From the NCBI RefSeq assembly GCF_003024715.1, contig NZ_PYLO01000005.1, positions 124,001 to 188,000 on the forward strand: a DNA stretch of 64,000 nucleotides. Direction: 5' to 3'. Position 1 is the first letter of the stretch; each line of letters begins with the position of its first letter. Origin of the DNA: Clostridium fessum. Its GTDB lineage: Bacteria > Bacillota > Clostridia > Lachnospirales > Lachnospiraceae. Under the pieces are notes generated by a model. It saw nothing but the letters and a program-made list of their open reading frames with translations. It did not search any database and was not told the DNA's origin. Shown one piece after another: positions 52,136 through 61,691 of this stretch. A program made the translations under genes and the position numbers.

Positions 52136-52210
52136 CTAATTTTTTTCACTTCTAGTTTTCTCTTTCAAAAAGGACATTTCCAAAACACTAATATAAGTTC
52201 TTTGCAACAT
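52136..52210 (-). pseudogene. Decayed 3' end of a second DUF6020-like gene
   Basis: The frame ends SFLKEKTRSEKN before a stop, matching MFLLKEETRSK at the end of the gene at 49178. With the next fragment it repeats the junction DUF6020-like end then nucleotidyltransferase start seen at 49150-49200. Confidence 0.6.
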
Positions 52211-52227
52211 TTCTTATGATAATTAAA

Positions 52228-53247
52228 TCATGGCAAAACCTTTCTAATGATTTGATTTTTTTTTGCAAAATGCGTAAATAGCGCGCATATTAAGAATATT
52301 AAAATTCCTCCTCCAACTCTCCATATCAATCTTCTTCCGTCTATATTAAACTCTTTTGGAAGCCCTATAACAAAAAAATAATGTAACAAATATACACCAA
52401 ATGTACATTTTGCACATTTAAATATCATATCAGACACAATGTGATAAAATCGACCAAATATTTTTTTATAATCCATATATTTAAAAAGAACAAATATAGC
52501 AACTGATTGCAGTAGACACGGAAAATTGGTATATCCTTTAAACATTGTATTTATCTCTGCTCCTGTTGAAAGCATACTTGTTCCTTCAAAATGTATAAAC
52601 CATCCAATTATACCTACTATATATATACTCCATCTTTTCTTCTTATCCAACGTCACTTTATCTAATATATAACCAAGAAATATATATACCATATATCCAC
52701 TAACTACAGGCGGTACTACATCTTTATTCATAGTAATATGAAACAACTCACACAGCAAGGGTAGAGTAAACACTACTATGCTTCCAATCAGAGCAAAAAA
52801 AGTCATAAGCTGAATATTTTCAGCTGCAAAACTAATAATTGGAAATGATATATATATGGCAAACAAAGGAATAAAGAACCAATAGATTGAAAAGTATCTT
52901 GTATTAAACGTATTATCTATTATATGAATAATATTCCAATCCATCGGAACTTCTGAAATATATGCCATAAACATTCCTGAAATCAAACTCCAAAACACGA
53001 ATGGAACTACTGTCTTTTTTATTCTATTTTTATAAAATTCTGCTGTAGTATATCGTTCTCTATAATCCATCAATGTAGCACCTGAAATCATAAAAAATAT
53101 CGGCACCGCCCAGTAAAAATAAGTTTCAATAAAATTCGCCGAAATCCAAAGTTCTCCCGAAGGATGACTCCAAAAAATCCCATTTGTGTGTAACAGAACA
53201 ACAGCAACACATGAAACACAATTCAAAACCGAAATATATAATTTCAT
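52228..53247 (-). CDS. Membrane acyltransferase (Acyltransferase-3 family)
   Basis: The 339-residue protein has about ten transmembrane helices and an early catalytic-type histidine in VVLLHTNGIF. VPIFFMISGATLM and TFGVYLLHYFF are typical of OafA/WecH-like O-acyltransferases. It probably acetylates the surface glycan. The gene is AT-rich like its neighbours. Confidence 0.85.
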   Translation of the reverse strand: MKLYISVLNCVSCVAVVLLHTNGIFWSHPSGELWISANFIETYFYWAVPIFFMISGATLMDYRERYTTAEFYKNRIKKTVVPFVFWSLISGMFMAYISEVPMDWNIIHIIDNTFNTRYFSIYWFFIPLFAIYISFPIISFAAENIQLMTFFALIGSIVVFTLPLLCELFHITMNKDVVPPVVSGYMVYIFLGYILDKVTLDKKKRWSIYIVGIIGWFIHFEGTSMLSTGAEINTMFKGYTNFPCLLQSVAIFVLFKYMDYKKIFGRFYHIVSDMIFKCAKCTFGVYLLHYFFVIGLPKEFNIDGRRLIWRVGGGILIFLICALFTHFAKKNQIIRKVLP

Positions 53248-53276
53248 TTATCCGTTCTCCATCGTTAATATCTATA

Positions 53277-54194
53277 TCAATTGATGCATTTAAGTTTTCT
53301 TTTTTTTAGAAAGCAATAGTATTCATTAATTCCTACTTCAATTGACCTACAGTTACATTTTGAGATTTCCACTATATTGGTGTTATCCAAAATGATTTTT
53401 GGAACATCTACGGTTCTATATGGTAGGTATTCAACCTTAATATCAGGGATTAATTTATGCAAAATTTTTAAAATTTCATTTTGAGAAACTCCTTTTTGAG
53501 AACTAATATTAAAAATTTCTCTTGAACCTTTATATTCTATTAAAGAGCCTAGCATTTTACATACATCCTGAATATGTATATAATCTCTTACAACAAATCC
53601 ATCTCCCCAAATCTCTATTGTTTCTTTATTAATTGCTTTTTTTAAAGCTGCGTCGATAAACCCAACTCCTTTTCTATAATCCTGCCCCGGTCCATACGGA
53701 TTAGAAATTCGAGCAATTATATTGTTCAACCCCATTTGTCTATTAAATGTTCTAATCGTATTTTCGATACATAACTTTAAATTACCATAATGATTTATTG
53801 GGACTGGTAAATCTTCTTCTTTTATCGGCATTGCTTCTTTATTTCCATACACAGTACCACCTGATGATAAGAAAAGAATTCTAAACTCATATTGTTTTGA
53901 CCATTCGCACAATTTTATACTCTGTAAAAAATCATTTTTATATCCAAAGAAATATTTTTCATTTGAATTTCCCGGATTAATTGTGCTTATTGCATGAACT
54001 ACAACATCACTTTTTTTAAGATAAGGAAGTATATCGGTATCATTAAAGAAATCCCCTTTAATATACTTAATTTTCTTATTGTCTAAAACATTTGGTATTT
54101 CTCTATCAAAGGAAAAGACCTCGTAATCATCCTTTAAATATTCTGCTAGATTTTTTCCTATAAATCCATTCCCACCCAATATTAATATTTTCAT
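53277..54194 (-). CDS. NAD-dependent sugar epimerase/dehydratase
   Basis: The 305-residue short-chain dehydrogenase-type enzyme has ILGGNGFIG (NAD-binding GxxGxxG), SSGGTVYG, and the catalytic Tyr-x3-Lys in HYGNLK. It is related to UDP-glucose 4-epimerases; its product feeds the glycosyltransferases. I start at ATG 54194 with AGGTGG upstream rather than an in-frame GTG three codons earlier. Confidence 0.88.
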   Translation of the reverse strand: MKILILGGNGFIGKNLAEYLKDDYEVFSFDREIPNVLDNKKIKYIKGDFFNDTDILPYLKKSDVVVHAISTINPGNSNEKYFFGYKNDFLQSIKLCEWSKQYEFRILFLSSGGTVYGNKEAMPIKEEDLPVPINHYGNLKLCIENTIRTFNRQMGLNNIIARISNPYGPGQDYRKGVGFIDAALKKAINKETIEIWGDGFVVRDYIHIQDVCKMLGSLIEYKGSREIFNISSQKGVSQNEILKILHKLIPDIKVEYLPYRTVDVPKIILDNTNIVEISKCNCRSIEVGINEYYCFLKKRKLKCIN

Positions 54195-54203
54195 TAAATC
54201 CAC

Positions 54204-56072
54204 CTATATAATACGTCTTATCTTTTTGTAAATCCATTTAACACAACTTCTACGCATAGTTCCGTATGGCATCACTATTTCCGAAATTCTACGCACTTGT
54301 TGTCTAAAATTTCTTTTTCCATTAAAATTATTACTTACATGATTTTCTATATCAAGCATTCTTTGTCCAACAAAGCCATACCAAAATGGTGTTCTTACAA
54401 ATGCATTCCAAAACTCATCCGCCCATTCTTGTTTCGGATATAACCATGGTTTTTCATTCCCAGCATAATGTATAATCTTAGGATTTTGACTCGCTTTTTG
54501 ATATTCCAAATAATATTGTCTTGGAGCAAATGTTTCAACATATCCCCTATATCCTTCTACTTCATCTCCCATGAAATTCCAGCTTTGTTCTAACCATTTT
54601 ATTTGATCTTGACACAAAACATTCAACGCATCTTGGTCTTGAAATTGAAATGAAGAACCTTGTGCAAACTCTAACAAATATTTAAAGGTAAATTCTTCTC
54701 TCATTTTACTAACGTTAAATAGTAACACACCTGCATTAAATTGCTTAAATACATTTTTCAATCGCATCTTTTCATGAACATATTTTCTGCGAATATCATC
54801 AAATCCATTTGCCACTCCAGCAGCTGCAATATCTACTACTCCGGCAACACAAAATTGTGAAATATCCGTTTGAAACAACTCTGATATATCACTTTTTATA
54901 ATCATATCCCCATCCAAATATAAAACTTTATCGTATTTCTTAAACACTTCAATAATTGATAATTTAAAATATGTCTCAACTGGGATTGTAGGACTTGCAT
55001 TTAAATTTGAATGTTCAAACAATGGTCCCACATTATAAAACCGTATTTTTACATTTTCTATGTCTTTTATTAATTTTAAAAATAACTCTTTTGTTTTTTT
55101 CTTAAAATCTCTATGCAAAAAAACAAGATCATAATTACAATTGTCATTCAAATTATCTAACAACGATCGTATCATTGCAGCGTAAAACGGTGCATAATTG
55201 TCATTTGATACCATTGCGATCGGAATATTTCTACTTGAAAATGCTGGCTGTAATTCCTTGCAAGAATCTGTATTTGAAAAAAAATACAATTGTAATTCTT
55301 TTGAAGTAATGTTCCTATTGTTCAGTAACCACATATAATATATACCGAACAAACGCTCTCCCAAATGTCCGGGGGTTCTATATCCTTCTACAGAATATGT
55401 TGACATATCAACTCTTTTTTCAAATTCATTCAATATATCAAAAAGCCATTTACAATAACTATTAAAAAGTTCTTTTTTCATTATAAATATATTTCCAATA
55501 TAAGCCGTATATCCATTTAAATATTCTTTGGCTATATCATAAAAATCCGAATATTTCTCATTTATAATTTCAAGCATAATATCCAAGTCCTTAACATGTA
55601 GCCTAACTCCATCTTTTTTATATTGCTCATAAACGGTTAAACCGCACGCTTTTTTCAGATCAATTGGTTTCATGGTTAAAACATCATAATTATCAACCAT
55701 ATTTTCAATCTGCTTTAAATACCTATTATCTATATGCATTGCATTAGTTTCATATTTTGTTAAATAATTTTTTGTGACAATATTCCAATTATCCACTTTT
55801 TCTTTCAAACTATCATTAAAAGATAAATATCGTCTATAATGGAAAAAGCCGTAATACTCAACATCTATATTTTTCCAAGCCCAATACTGAGCTGTCAATT
55901 CACAATACATAGGATTTTTTTCTGAAATATTTATTCCTGTATTATCTTTGTCCATTCCATCAAACTGTTTTTTCGAAAAAGCAGCTCCAACTTGTACTGG
56001 TTGTATAAAATCACATTCTGGTATGTAATTATTCTCTTTATGATTTGCGATAAATATTTTCAGTTTTGACAT
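54204..56072 (-). CDS. Bifunctional DUF4422-GT8 glycosyltransferase, copy 1
   Basis: The 622-residue protein has a DUF4422 domain (about residues 1-275: QPVQVGAA, PMYCELTAQYWAWKN, YGFFHYRRYLSF, RTPGHLGERLF) fused to a GT8 retaining glycosyltransferase (about 280-560; metal motif YLDGDM, FNAGVLLFN, IIHYAGNEKPW). It may transfer two different sugars or one sugar twice. The ATG at 56072 follows GGAGGG. It is a clear paralogue of 57110-58945. Confidence 0.9.
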   Translation of the reverse strand: MSKLKIFIANHKENNYIPECDFIQPVQVGAAFSKKQFDGMDKDNTGINISEKNPMYCELTAQYWAWKNIDVEYYGFFHYRRYLSFNDSLKEKVDNWNIVTKNYLTKYETNAMHIDNRYLKQIENMVDNYDVLTMKPIDLKKACGLTVYEQYKKDGVRLHVKDLDIMLEIINEKYSDFYDIAKEYLNGYTAYIGNIFIMKKELFNSYCKWLFDILNEFEKRVDMSTYSVEGYRTPGHLGERLFGIYYMWLLNNRNITSKELQLYFFSNTDSCKELQPAFSSRNIPIAMVSNDNYAPFYAAMIRSLLDNLNDNCNYDLVFLHRDFKKKTKELFLKLIKDIENVKIRFYNVGPLFEHSNLNASPTIPVETYFKLSIIEVFKKYDKVLYLDGDMIIKSDISELFQTDISQFCVAGVVDIAAAGVANGFDDIRRKYVHEKMRLKNVFKQFNAGVLLFNVSKMREEFTFKYLLEFAQGSSFQFQDQDALNVLCQDQIKWLEQSWNFMGDEVEGYRGYVETFAPRQYYLEYQKASQNPKIIHYAGNEKPWLYPKQEWADEFWNAFVRTPFWYGFVGQRMLDIENHVSNNFNGKRNFRQQVRRISEIVMPYGTMRRSCVKWIYKKIRRII

Positions 56073-56086
56073 TTTACCCTCCATTT

Positions 56087-57064
56087 TTAATGTATATTTT
56101 TCATACATCTAAAAAATTTATTCTTATATATATCATTCGCATATTCTAAAATCATCTTATTATTAATTGTATTTATAACTTTAATCTTTTTTTCATCTAG
56201 TATTTTTCTCATACTTTCAAAAAAATACTTATAAAAACGTATTGTACTAGAATTTCTCTGATGCATAATGGCATTTTCCATAAAAAATTCGTAATAAGCT
56301 TTGTTTACTTTTAATGATGTTTTGTTTTCATCCAATATTTCTTGTATTTTTTTATGAATACGTAAAAAATCCGTTTTAAAAGCATCATTGTCTGCTTCCT
56401 TGTCTGTAATAGATTCTCCTGCATTTTTTCTATAGTAATATAAATGTTCTGGAATCAACGAAATCCTATTCGCATACAATTCTGCCTGAACGCTATATAA
56501 ATGATCTTCATAAATAATATTTTCCCAAAAAAGAAGATTGTTTTTCTTTAAAAAATCTGTTTCAAAAAGCTTATCCCACACTCCAACATACTTTATTATT
56601 TCAGGACATTCCTCAACTGTAAAAACTTTATTTTTCAAAGTATAATATAGAACTTCATCACGATAACTTTCATATCGTCCTGTATCTTCAAAATAAAGTG
56701 AAAAATTAGTGATAACAATATCTGCATTCGTTTCTTCTGCTTTTAAAACCATTTTTTCAATCATATCTAACTCTATGAAGTCATCGCAATCAACAAAAGA
56801 AATATATTTTCCAGATGCTCTGCGTATTCCTTCATTCCTCGCCTTACTCTGACCTGCATTTTTTTGATCAATAACTATAAAACGATCATCTTTTTTTTGG
56901 TACTCTTTTAAAATACTCAAAGATTTGTCTCTTGAACCATCATTTATACATATAATTTCTAAATTCGTATATGTCTGATTCTGAATCGTATCTAGACATT
57001 CCGCTAAATGTTTTTCACCATTATAAATTGGAATAATTATTGAAACTTTATCTTTTTTATACAT
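56087..57064 (-). CDS. GT2 glycosyltransferase
   Basis: The 325-residue protein has SIIIPIYNGEKHLAECLDTI, CINDGSRDKS, SFVDCDDFIE (metal-binding Asp pair) and a WDKLF segment, the classic GT2 inverting glycosyltransferase layout without membrane helices. It lies between the two DUF4422-GT8 genes and is AT-rich. Confidence 0.92.
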   Translation of the reverse strand: MYKKDKVSIIIPIYNGEKHLAECLDTIQNQTYTNLEIICINDGSRDKSLSILKEYQKKDDRFIVIDQKNAGQSKARNEGIRRASGKYISFVDCDDFIELDMIEKMVLKAEETNADIVITNFSLYFEDTGRYESYRDEVLYYTLKNKVFTVEECPEIIKYVGVWDKLFETDFLKKNNLLFWENIIYEDHLYSVQAELYANRISLIPEHLYYYRKNAGESITDKEADNDAFKTDFLRIHKKIQEILDENKTSLKVNKAYYEFFMENAIMHQRNSSTIRFYKYFFESMRKILDEKKIKVINTINNKMILEYANDIYKNKFFRCMKNIH

Positions 57065-57109
57065 ATCTTGATTTCCTCTATTTTTAGTCCATTTATATAT
57101 ATCTGCATT

Positions 57110-58945
57110 TTAATATTTCTTTTTTTTCAAATACCTCAACGTATACCCAATCCCATGATCTCTGACGCACCGGATACCTCCTAGAATTTTTCTGCTCCAC
57201 TTCCTTTTTTCTTCTTTTTCCTGAATCGAAGCAAGCGTCATATCTCTAAGAAGTGTTTCATAATACGGTGTGCGTCTGGCATACTGCCAAAATACACTTC
57301 CAAAATCCATCTCTGGATGGTTCCATGGTTTTTCTGAGCCTGCATAATGAATGATTTTCGGATGTTTTCTGGCTTCCAGATACATTTCATTTAACCATGC
57401 CGGCGCTTTTGTTATAATCTGCTCTTTTCGTATTCCGGCATAATCGACCATCATGTTCCAGGACATATCTATATAGCGGACTCTGCCCTCGCAGAGTTTG
57501 TTCAAGATATCCTGATCCAAGAGCTGAAATTTCCTGGATGCTGCATATTGAAGCTTTTTCTCTACCGTATAGGTTGCCCGAAACGTTTCCAGGTTTATTA
57601 GCAACGTTCCGGCCTGAAAATACTGATAAGGATGTTTTAATTGCAGCACCTGATCCATGTATGCTTTTTTATTTGGCTCATAACCGTTATAGAGCCCGGC
57701 TGTATCTGCATCGTAACACGCTCCCAGCAGATAGCCGTCAATTGATTCGTTATACAATTTTGCAACATCGTCCAGTACAACCATGTCCGAATCAAGATAC
57801 AAAATTTTTTTATAATCTGGCAGCAACTCCGGAAGAACCAGTCTGAAATAGGTTTCTATACTAAAATGCCCTCTGATATAAAAAGAACATCCCTGTATAT
57901 ACGGCGTCGGATTGAGATAGCGGATTTTAAAATTACTTTTATCCCCTATTATGAGTGAAAGAATTTTTTTACTTTTTTCCGATATATCTTGTGTCAGTAC
58001 AAGGATGTCATAATTATTTTTCTGCTCCGCCTGTTCGCAAATACTTTGCAGGAGGACTGCCATATATGGAACAAATTTTTCGTTGCAGGCAGCTGCGATT
58101 GCAATATTATTTTTCTCGAACGCTGGAGATACATTTCCCTGCAAGGCAGGCTCTGTATGAAACAGGATAACTGTTTGTAAACTTTTTATTTTTATTTGTC
58201 GGGTTCTCTTAAGATGCAGATAGTAAAGCGTCAAAAGGCGTTCTCCCAGATGCCCTGGTGTTCTTCGGCCTTCTATGGAATAATCGTGCAGATTGGAGCG
58301 TTTTTCAAATTCTGACAAGATATCAAACAGCCACTCCATATATTCATGAAATAACTCCTTTTTCATGATATACATATTGCAAAAACAAGTATATTTTCCG
58401 TTCAGATATTCTTTCAGATCTTGTACATATTCCGGATGTTTTTCCTGTACAATCGAAACGATGCAGTCCAGGTCTTCTATATGAAGAGAATCCCCGTATT
58501 GATACTGTTCATAGACATTCGTCGCCTTTCCAGGCATGGATGCTACGTTTTTCTCTTCTGATATGATCAAATCATAGGAAGTAACCACTTTCTCTATCTG
58601 TTTATCCGAGAGCCCATATTTTTCTTTTATTGCATCAGAGAATGTATCTTCCCGCACATTTCCCCAACGATCTTCCCGATATTTTTGTTCTGAAAAACTT
58701 AAGTATCTGCGATAATGAAAAAATCCGTAATAGTCTGCCTCCAGATTTTTCCAGGCCCAGTACTGCGCTGTCAATTCACAATACATTGGATTTTTCGCAG
58801 ATATCTGATCCCCTGTATCATCTGAAAGCATTTGTTCAAATCGTCTTGCTGATCCAGCTGCCCCCACCTGGATTGGAATCAAAATTTTACTGTCCAGCAG
58901 GGCCGTATCTTTATGACACGCTATGAGAATTTTTATATTACTCAT
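57110..58945 (-). CDS. Bifunctional DUF4422-GT8 glycosyltransferase, copy 2
   Basis: The 611-residue protein has the same domain order as the gene at 54204: DUF4422 (PIQVGAAGSARRF, PMYCELTAQYWAWKN, FFHYRRYLSF) then GT8 (LYLDSDM, FQAGTLLIN, IIHYAGSEKPW). Its composition is less AT-rich than copy 1, so the copies may have separate origins rather than a recent tandem duplication. Confidence 0.9.
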   Translation of the reverse strand: MSNIKILIACHKDTALLDSKILIPIQVGAAGSARRFEQMLSDDTGDQISAKNPMYCELTAQYWAWKNLEADYYGFFHYRRYLSFSEQKYREDRWGNVREDTFSDAIKEKYGLSDKQIEKVVTSYDLIISEEKNVASMPGKATNVYEQYQYGDSLHIEDLDCIVSIVQEKHPEYVQDLKEYLNGKYTCFCNMYIMKKELFHEYMEWLFDILSEFEKRSNLHDYSIEGRRTPGHLGERLLTLYYLHLKRTRQIKIKSLQTVILFHTEPALQGNVSPAFEKNNIAIAAACNEKFVPYMAVLLQSICEQAEQKNNYDILVLTQDISEKSKKILSLIIGDKSNFKIRYLNPTPYIQGCSFYIRGHFSIETYFRLVLPELLPDYKKILYLDSDMVVLDDVAKLYNESIDGYLLGACYDADTAGLYNGYEPNKKAYMDQVLQLKHPYQYFQAGTLLINLETFRATYTVEKKLQYAASRKFQLLDQDILNKLCEGRVRYIDMSWNMMVDYAGIRKEQIITKAPAWLNEMYLEARKHPKIIHYAGSEKPWNHPEMDFGSVFWQYARRTPYYETLLRDMTLASIQEKEEKRKWSRKILGGIRCVRDHGIGYTLRYLKKKKY

Positions 58946-58971
58946 TGAATTTTTCTCTATTCCTCTTATCT

Positions 58972-59715
58972 TTATGCCAAACTGTCCATGTATTGTTTCG
59001 CTATCTCATCCACATTTCCTGCGCCTTTCACTATGCCTTTTTGAAGCCACAGCGCATGATCACAAATCTTTTGAACCGATTCAATCGAATGTGAAACATA
59101 AAGCAGCGTTGTTCCTGCTGCCCGCATCTCATTCATCCGTTTCTCGCACTTTTTCTGAAATGCATAATCTCCAACCGAAAGGACTTCATCACAAATCAAA
59201 ATATCCGGCTTCACAATCGTAGCGATTGCAAATCCAAGTCTCGCCGCCATACCGGAAGAATAGTTCTTAATCGGCATATCCAGAAAATCCCGCAGTTCTG
59301 CAAACTCAACAATTTCATCGAAATGCTGTTCCATAAATTTCTTATCATGACCCAATACAGCACCGTTCAGAAATATATTCTCTCTGGCTGTCAGATCCCC
59401 ATCAAATCCAGCTCCCAGCTCAATCAGCGGTGCGATGCTTCCGTTGACAGTGATTTTCCCTTTATACGGTTTCAGAATCCCGCAAATTGCTTTTAAAAGG
59501 GTCGATTTTCCAGAACCATTGACTCCAATGATTCCCCAGGCTTCTCCTTTTTTTACTTCAAACGAAACATCGTTCAGCGCCAGAAACTCTTTAAACATCA
59601 GCTCATGCTTTACAAGTTTGATAAAATATTCCTTCAAATTATCGATTTTTTCTGACGCCATATTAAAGCGAATTACTACATGTTCCGCTTTTACAGCACA
59701 GTTATTCATATCCAT
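58972..59715 (-). CDS. Polysaccharide ABC exporter ATPase (Wzt/TagH-like)
   Basis: The 247-residue ATPase has Walker A GVNGSGKST, signature YSSGMAARLGF, Walker B ILICDEVLSVGD, and the N-terminal region (VVIRFNMASEKIDNLKEY) typical of polysaccharide/teichoic-acid exporters. It lacks a C-terminal carbohydrate-binding domain, so recognition of the chain end is not encoded here. It pairs with the permease 24 bases upstream. Confidence 0.93.
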   Translation of the reverse strand: MDMNNCAVKAEHVVIRFNMASEKIDNLKEYFIKLVKHELMFKEFLALNDVSFEVKKGEAWGIIGVNGSGKSTLLKAICGILKPYKGKITVNGSIAPLIELGAGFDGDLTARENIFLNGAVLGHDKKFMEQHFDEIVEFAELRDFLDMPIKNYSSGMAARLGFAIATIVKPDILICDEVLSVGDYAFQKKCEKRMNEMRAAGTTLLYVSHSIESVQKICDHALWLQKGIVKGAGNVDEIAKQYMDSLA

Positions 59716-59739
59716 ATAGGTTTCTCCTATTTCAAGCAG

Positions 59740-60528
59740 TTAAATATACAGTATAAAACGATCCTGATTTTTCATAAAACACAGGGTTCCGACAATCAAA
59801 ACGCCCAAGGCAACCAGACTCCCCTGCAGTATCATCCCCCATTCCGGCAGCTGCTGCATCAATACAACCGTTCTAAACTGGGTAATATACGAATAAAGAG
59901 GATTAAATGTCATAATCCCCCACCGTATTCCTTCCGGAAGCTGATTGATCGGATAAAAAATAGGTGTCAGATACATCCATCCCGTCATAAAAGCTGCATA
60001 TATATACTGAACATCTCTGAAAAACACGGTTGCCTGCGACAAAAACAAACCAATTCCTGTACTAAATACATATACCTGTAAAATAATGACCGGAATAAAA
60101 AGCATATACCAATTTAAAGGAACTCTGCATACAAGCAGGACAATCAGCATAGCTCCCAATGAAAACAGCATATTCACACAGGAACTCGTGACTTTAGAAA
60201 GTGTAAAAATATATTTAGGCACATATGTCTTTTTCAGCAGTGATGCATTGCCTGTGATAGACCACATTGCCTGATTGGTTGATTCTGATACGAAATTAAA
60301 TACAGTCTGACCAATAATCAGATAAACCGGATAATCCTGAATATCAAAGCGGAACATATTGGAAAAAACAATTACCATAATCATCATGATCATTAAGGGA
60401 TTTAAAATACTCCACAAATACCCCAAAAAACTTCTTCGATATTTCAGTTTGACATCTCGTTCAACTAATTGCTGCAAAAGATTTCTATAGCTATATAATC
60501 CATTTAATCTTTGTCCCAATCGACCCAT
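59740..60528 (-). CDS. Polysaccharide ABC exporter permease (Wzm/TagG-like)
   Basis: The 262-residue ABC-2 permease has six hydrophobic helices, an N-terminal amphipathic start (LVERDVKLKYRRSFLGYLWSIL), and the FFRDVQYIYAAFMTGWMYLTPIFYP segment typical of Wzm/TagG. With the ATPase it exports a lipid-linked glycan chain made inside the cell. Confidence 0.93.
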   Translation of the reverse strand: MGRLGQRLNGLYSYRNLLQQLVERDVKLKYRRSFLGYLWSILNPLMIMMIMVIVFSNMFRFDIQDYPVYLIIGQTVFNFVSESTNQAMWSITGNASLLKKTYVPKYIFTLSKVTSSCVNMLFSLGAMLIVLLVCRVPLNWYMLFIPVIILQVYVFSTGIGLFLSQATVFFRDVQYIYAAFMTGWMYLTPIFYPINQLPEGIRWGIMTFNPLYSYITQFRTVVLMQQLPEWGMILQGSLVALGVLIVGTLCFMKNQDRFILYI

Positions 60529-60530
60529 TT

Positions 60531-61691
60531 TTAAAAGCTCCTATTCATCTTACTAAGCGCCCATACCGCCGCCCGGTACAGCCCATACCGGCTTACCCGC
60601 AGCAGCTTCACCGCCTTATTTCGGTTCGCATGGTAAATCTCCGGATAGTCCCGAAGTAATTCATCTTCAAACTGCATCAATGCATGCTTTACTTCCTTGT
60701 CGGCCGGAAGGCTCAGAAGTATCTTCACTCTCCCAGCTGCCACCCTGGCGATTCCATTTTCAAGATACTGTAGCTTTTCCTGAGTGCATGAAATCTTCTT
60801 TCCGTCTTTTCCGGTAAGTGTTCCGCCCTGATACAGGCGGTAAAAGGACAGCAATGATTCCATCTCTCGGTCATAATTTTCCTTATTCCTGATCATCTTC
60901 TCCGGGCTGACACTCTGTCCTTCCCGACCGATCCGATATTGATACACAAAATCCGGGATAAAGGATACGGTTTTGACCCACGGAATCGGATACAAAATGT
61001 ATTCGGCATCAACGTAATAGCAGTGTTCATCGATCGAAAGCGGCATTTTCCGCAGGATCTCTGTTTTCCATGTGATTCCATGCATTTTCATGTAAATCTG
61101 GTCTGCGATTCCATCGAATTCATAGGAAATCCCATATTTCACCCCTGAAAATGGTTCCGGAATTTCTGCTTTTTTCGGAAAGGAGCTTTCCTCTCCGCTT
61201 CCGTTTTCAAATCGCCAGTAGAAACCGCTGACCAGCACATCATCCCGACAGTTTTTCAGCGCAGCAATCAGATGATCCAATGCCTCCGGATCCACCCAGT
61301 CATCGGCATCGACTACTTTCATATATCGCCCCAATGCATTCTGGATGCCGCAGTTGATCCCAGATCCATGACCGCCATTTTCTTTATGAATGACACGGAC
61401 AACGGTCGGATAGCGCTCCGCATATTGATCGGCAATCGCACCGGTTTGATCCCTTGATCCATCGTCTATAATCAATATTTCCATGTATTCGGACCAATCC
61501 ATACCTGGTTGAAAATCAGGCATTCTTGCTGATACGGTTTGAATGTTTGATTCCGTTTCATTTCCTGTCCAGCTCTGATTTTTCTTTTTCAAATCCCGGT
61601 CTCTGCACCCTGCGCACAGTGAATCCAGGGTATATGTGATATATTTTTCTGCGTTATACGCCGGGATGACGACTGTCAGAAGCTTTTCCAT
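60531..61691 (-). CDS. GT2 glycosyltransferase
   Basis: The 386-residue protein has LTVVIPAYNAEKYI, ILIIDDGSRDQTG, HKENGGHGSGINCG and VVDADDWVDPEAL (metal motif), a GT2 enzyme with an insert near residue 35-60. Its ATG and a strong GGAAGGAG site lie inside the end of the upstream sugar-transferase gene, a 38-base overlap. Confidence 0.92.
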   Translation of the reverse strand: MEKLLTVVIPAYNAEKYITYTLDSLCAGCRDRDLKKKNQSWTGNETESNIQTVSARMPDFQPGMDWSEYMEILIIDDGSRDQTGAIADQYAERYPTVVRVIHKENGGHGSGINCGIQNALGRYMKVVDADDWVDPEALDHLIAALKNCRDDVLVSGFYWRFENGSGEESSFPKKAEIPEPFSGVKYGISYEFDGIADQIYMKMHGITWKTEILRKMPLSIDEHCYYVDAEYILYPIPWVKTVSFIPDFVYQYRIGREGQSVSPEKMIRNKENYDREMESLLSFYRLYQGGTLTGKDGKKISCTQEKLQYLENGIARVAAGRVKILLSLPADKEVKHALMQFEDELLRDYPEIYHANRNKAVKLLRVSRYGLYRAAVWALSKMNRSF

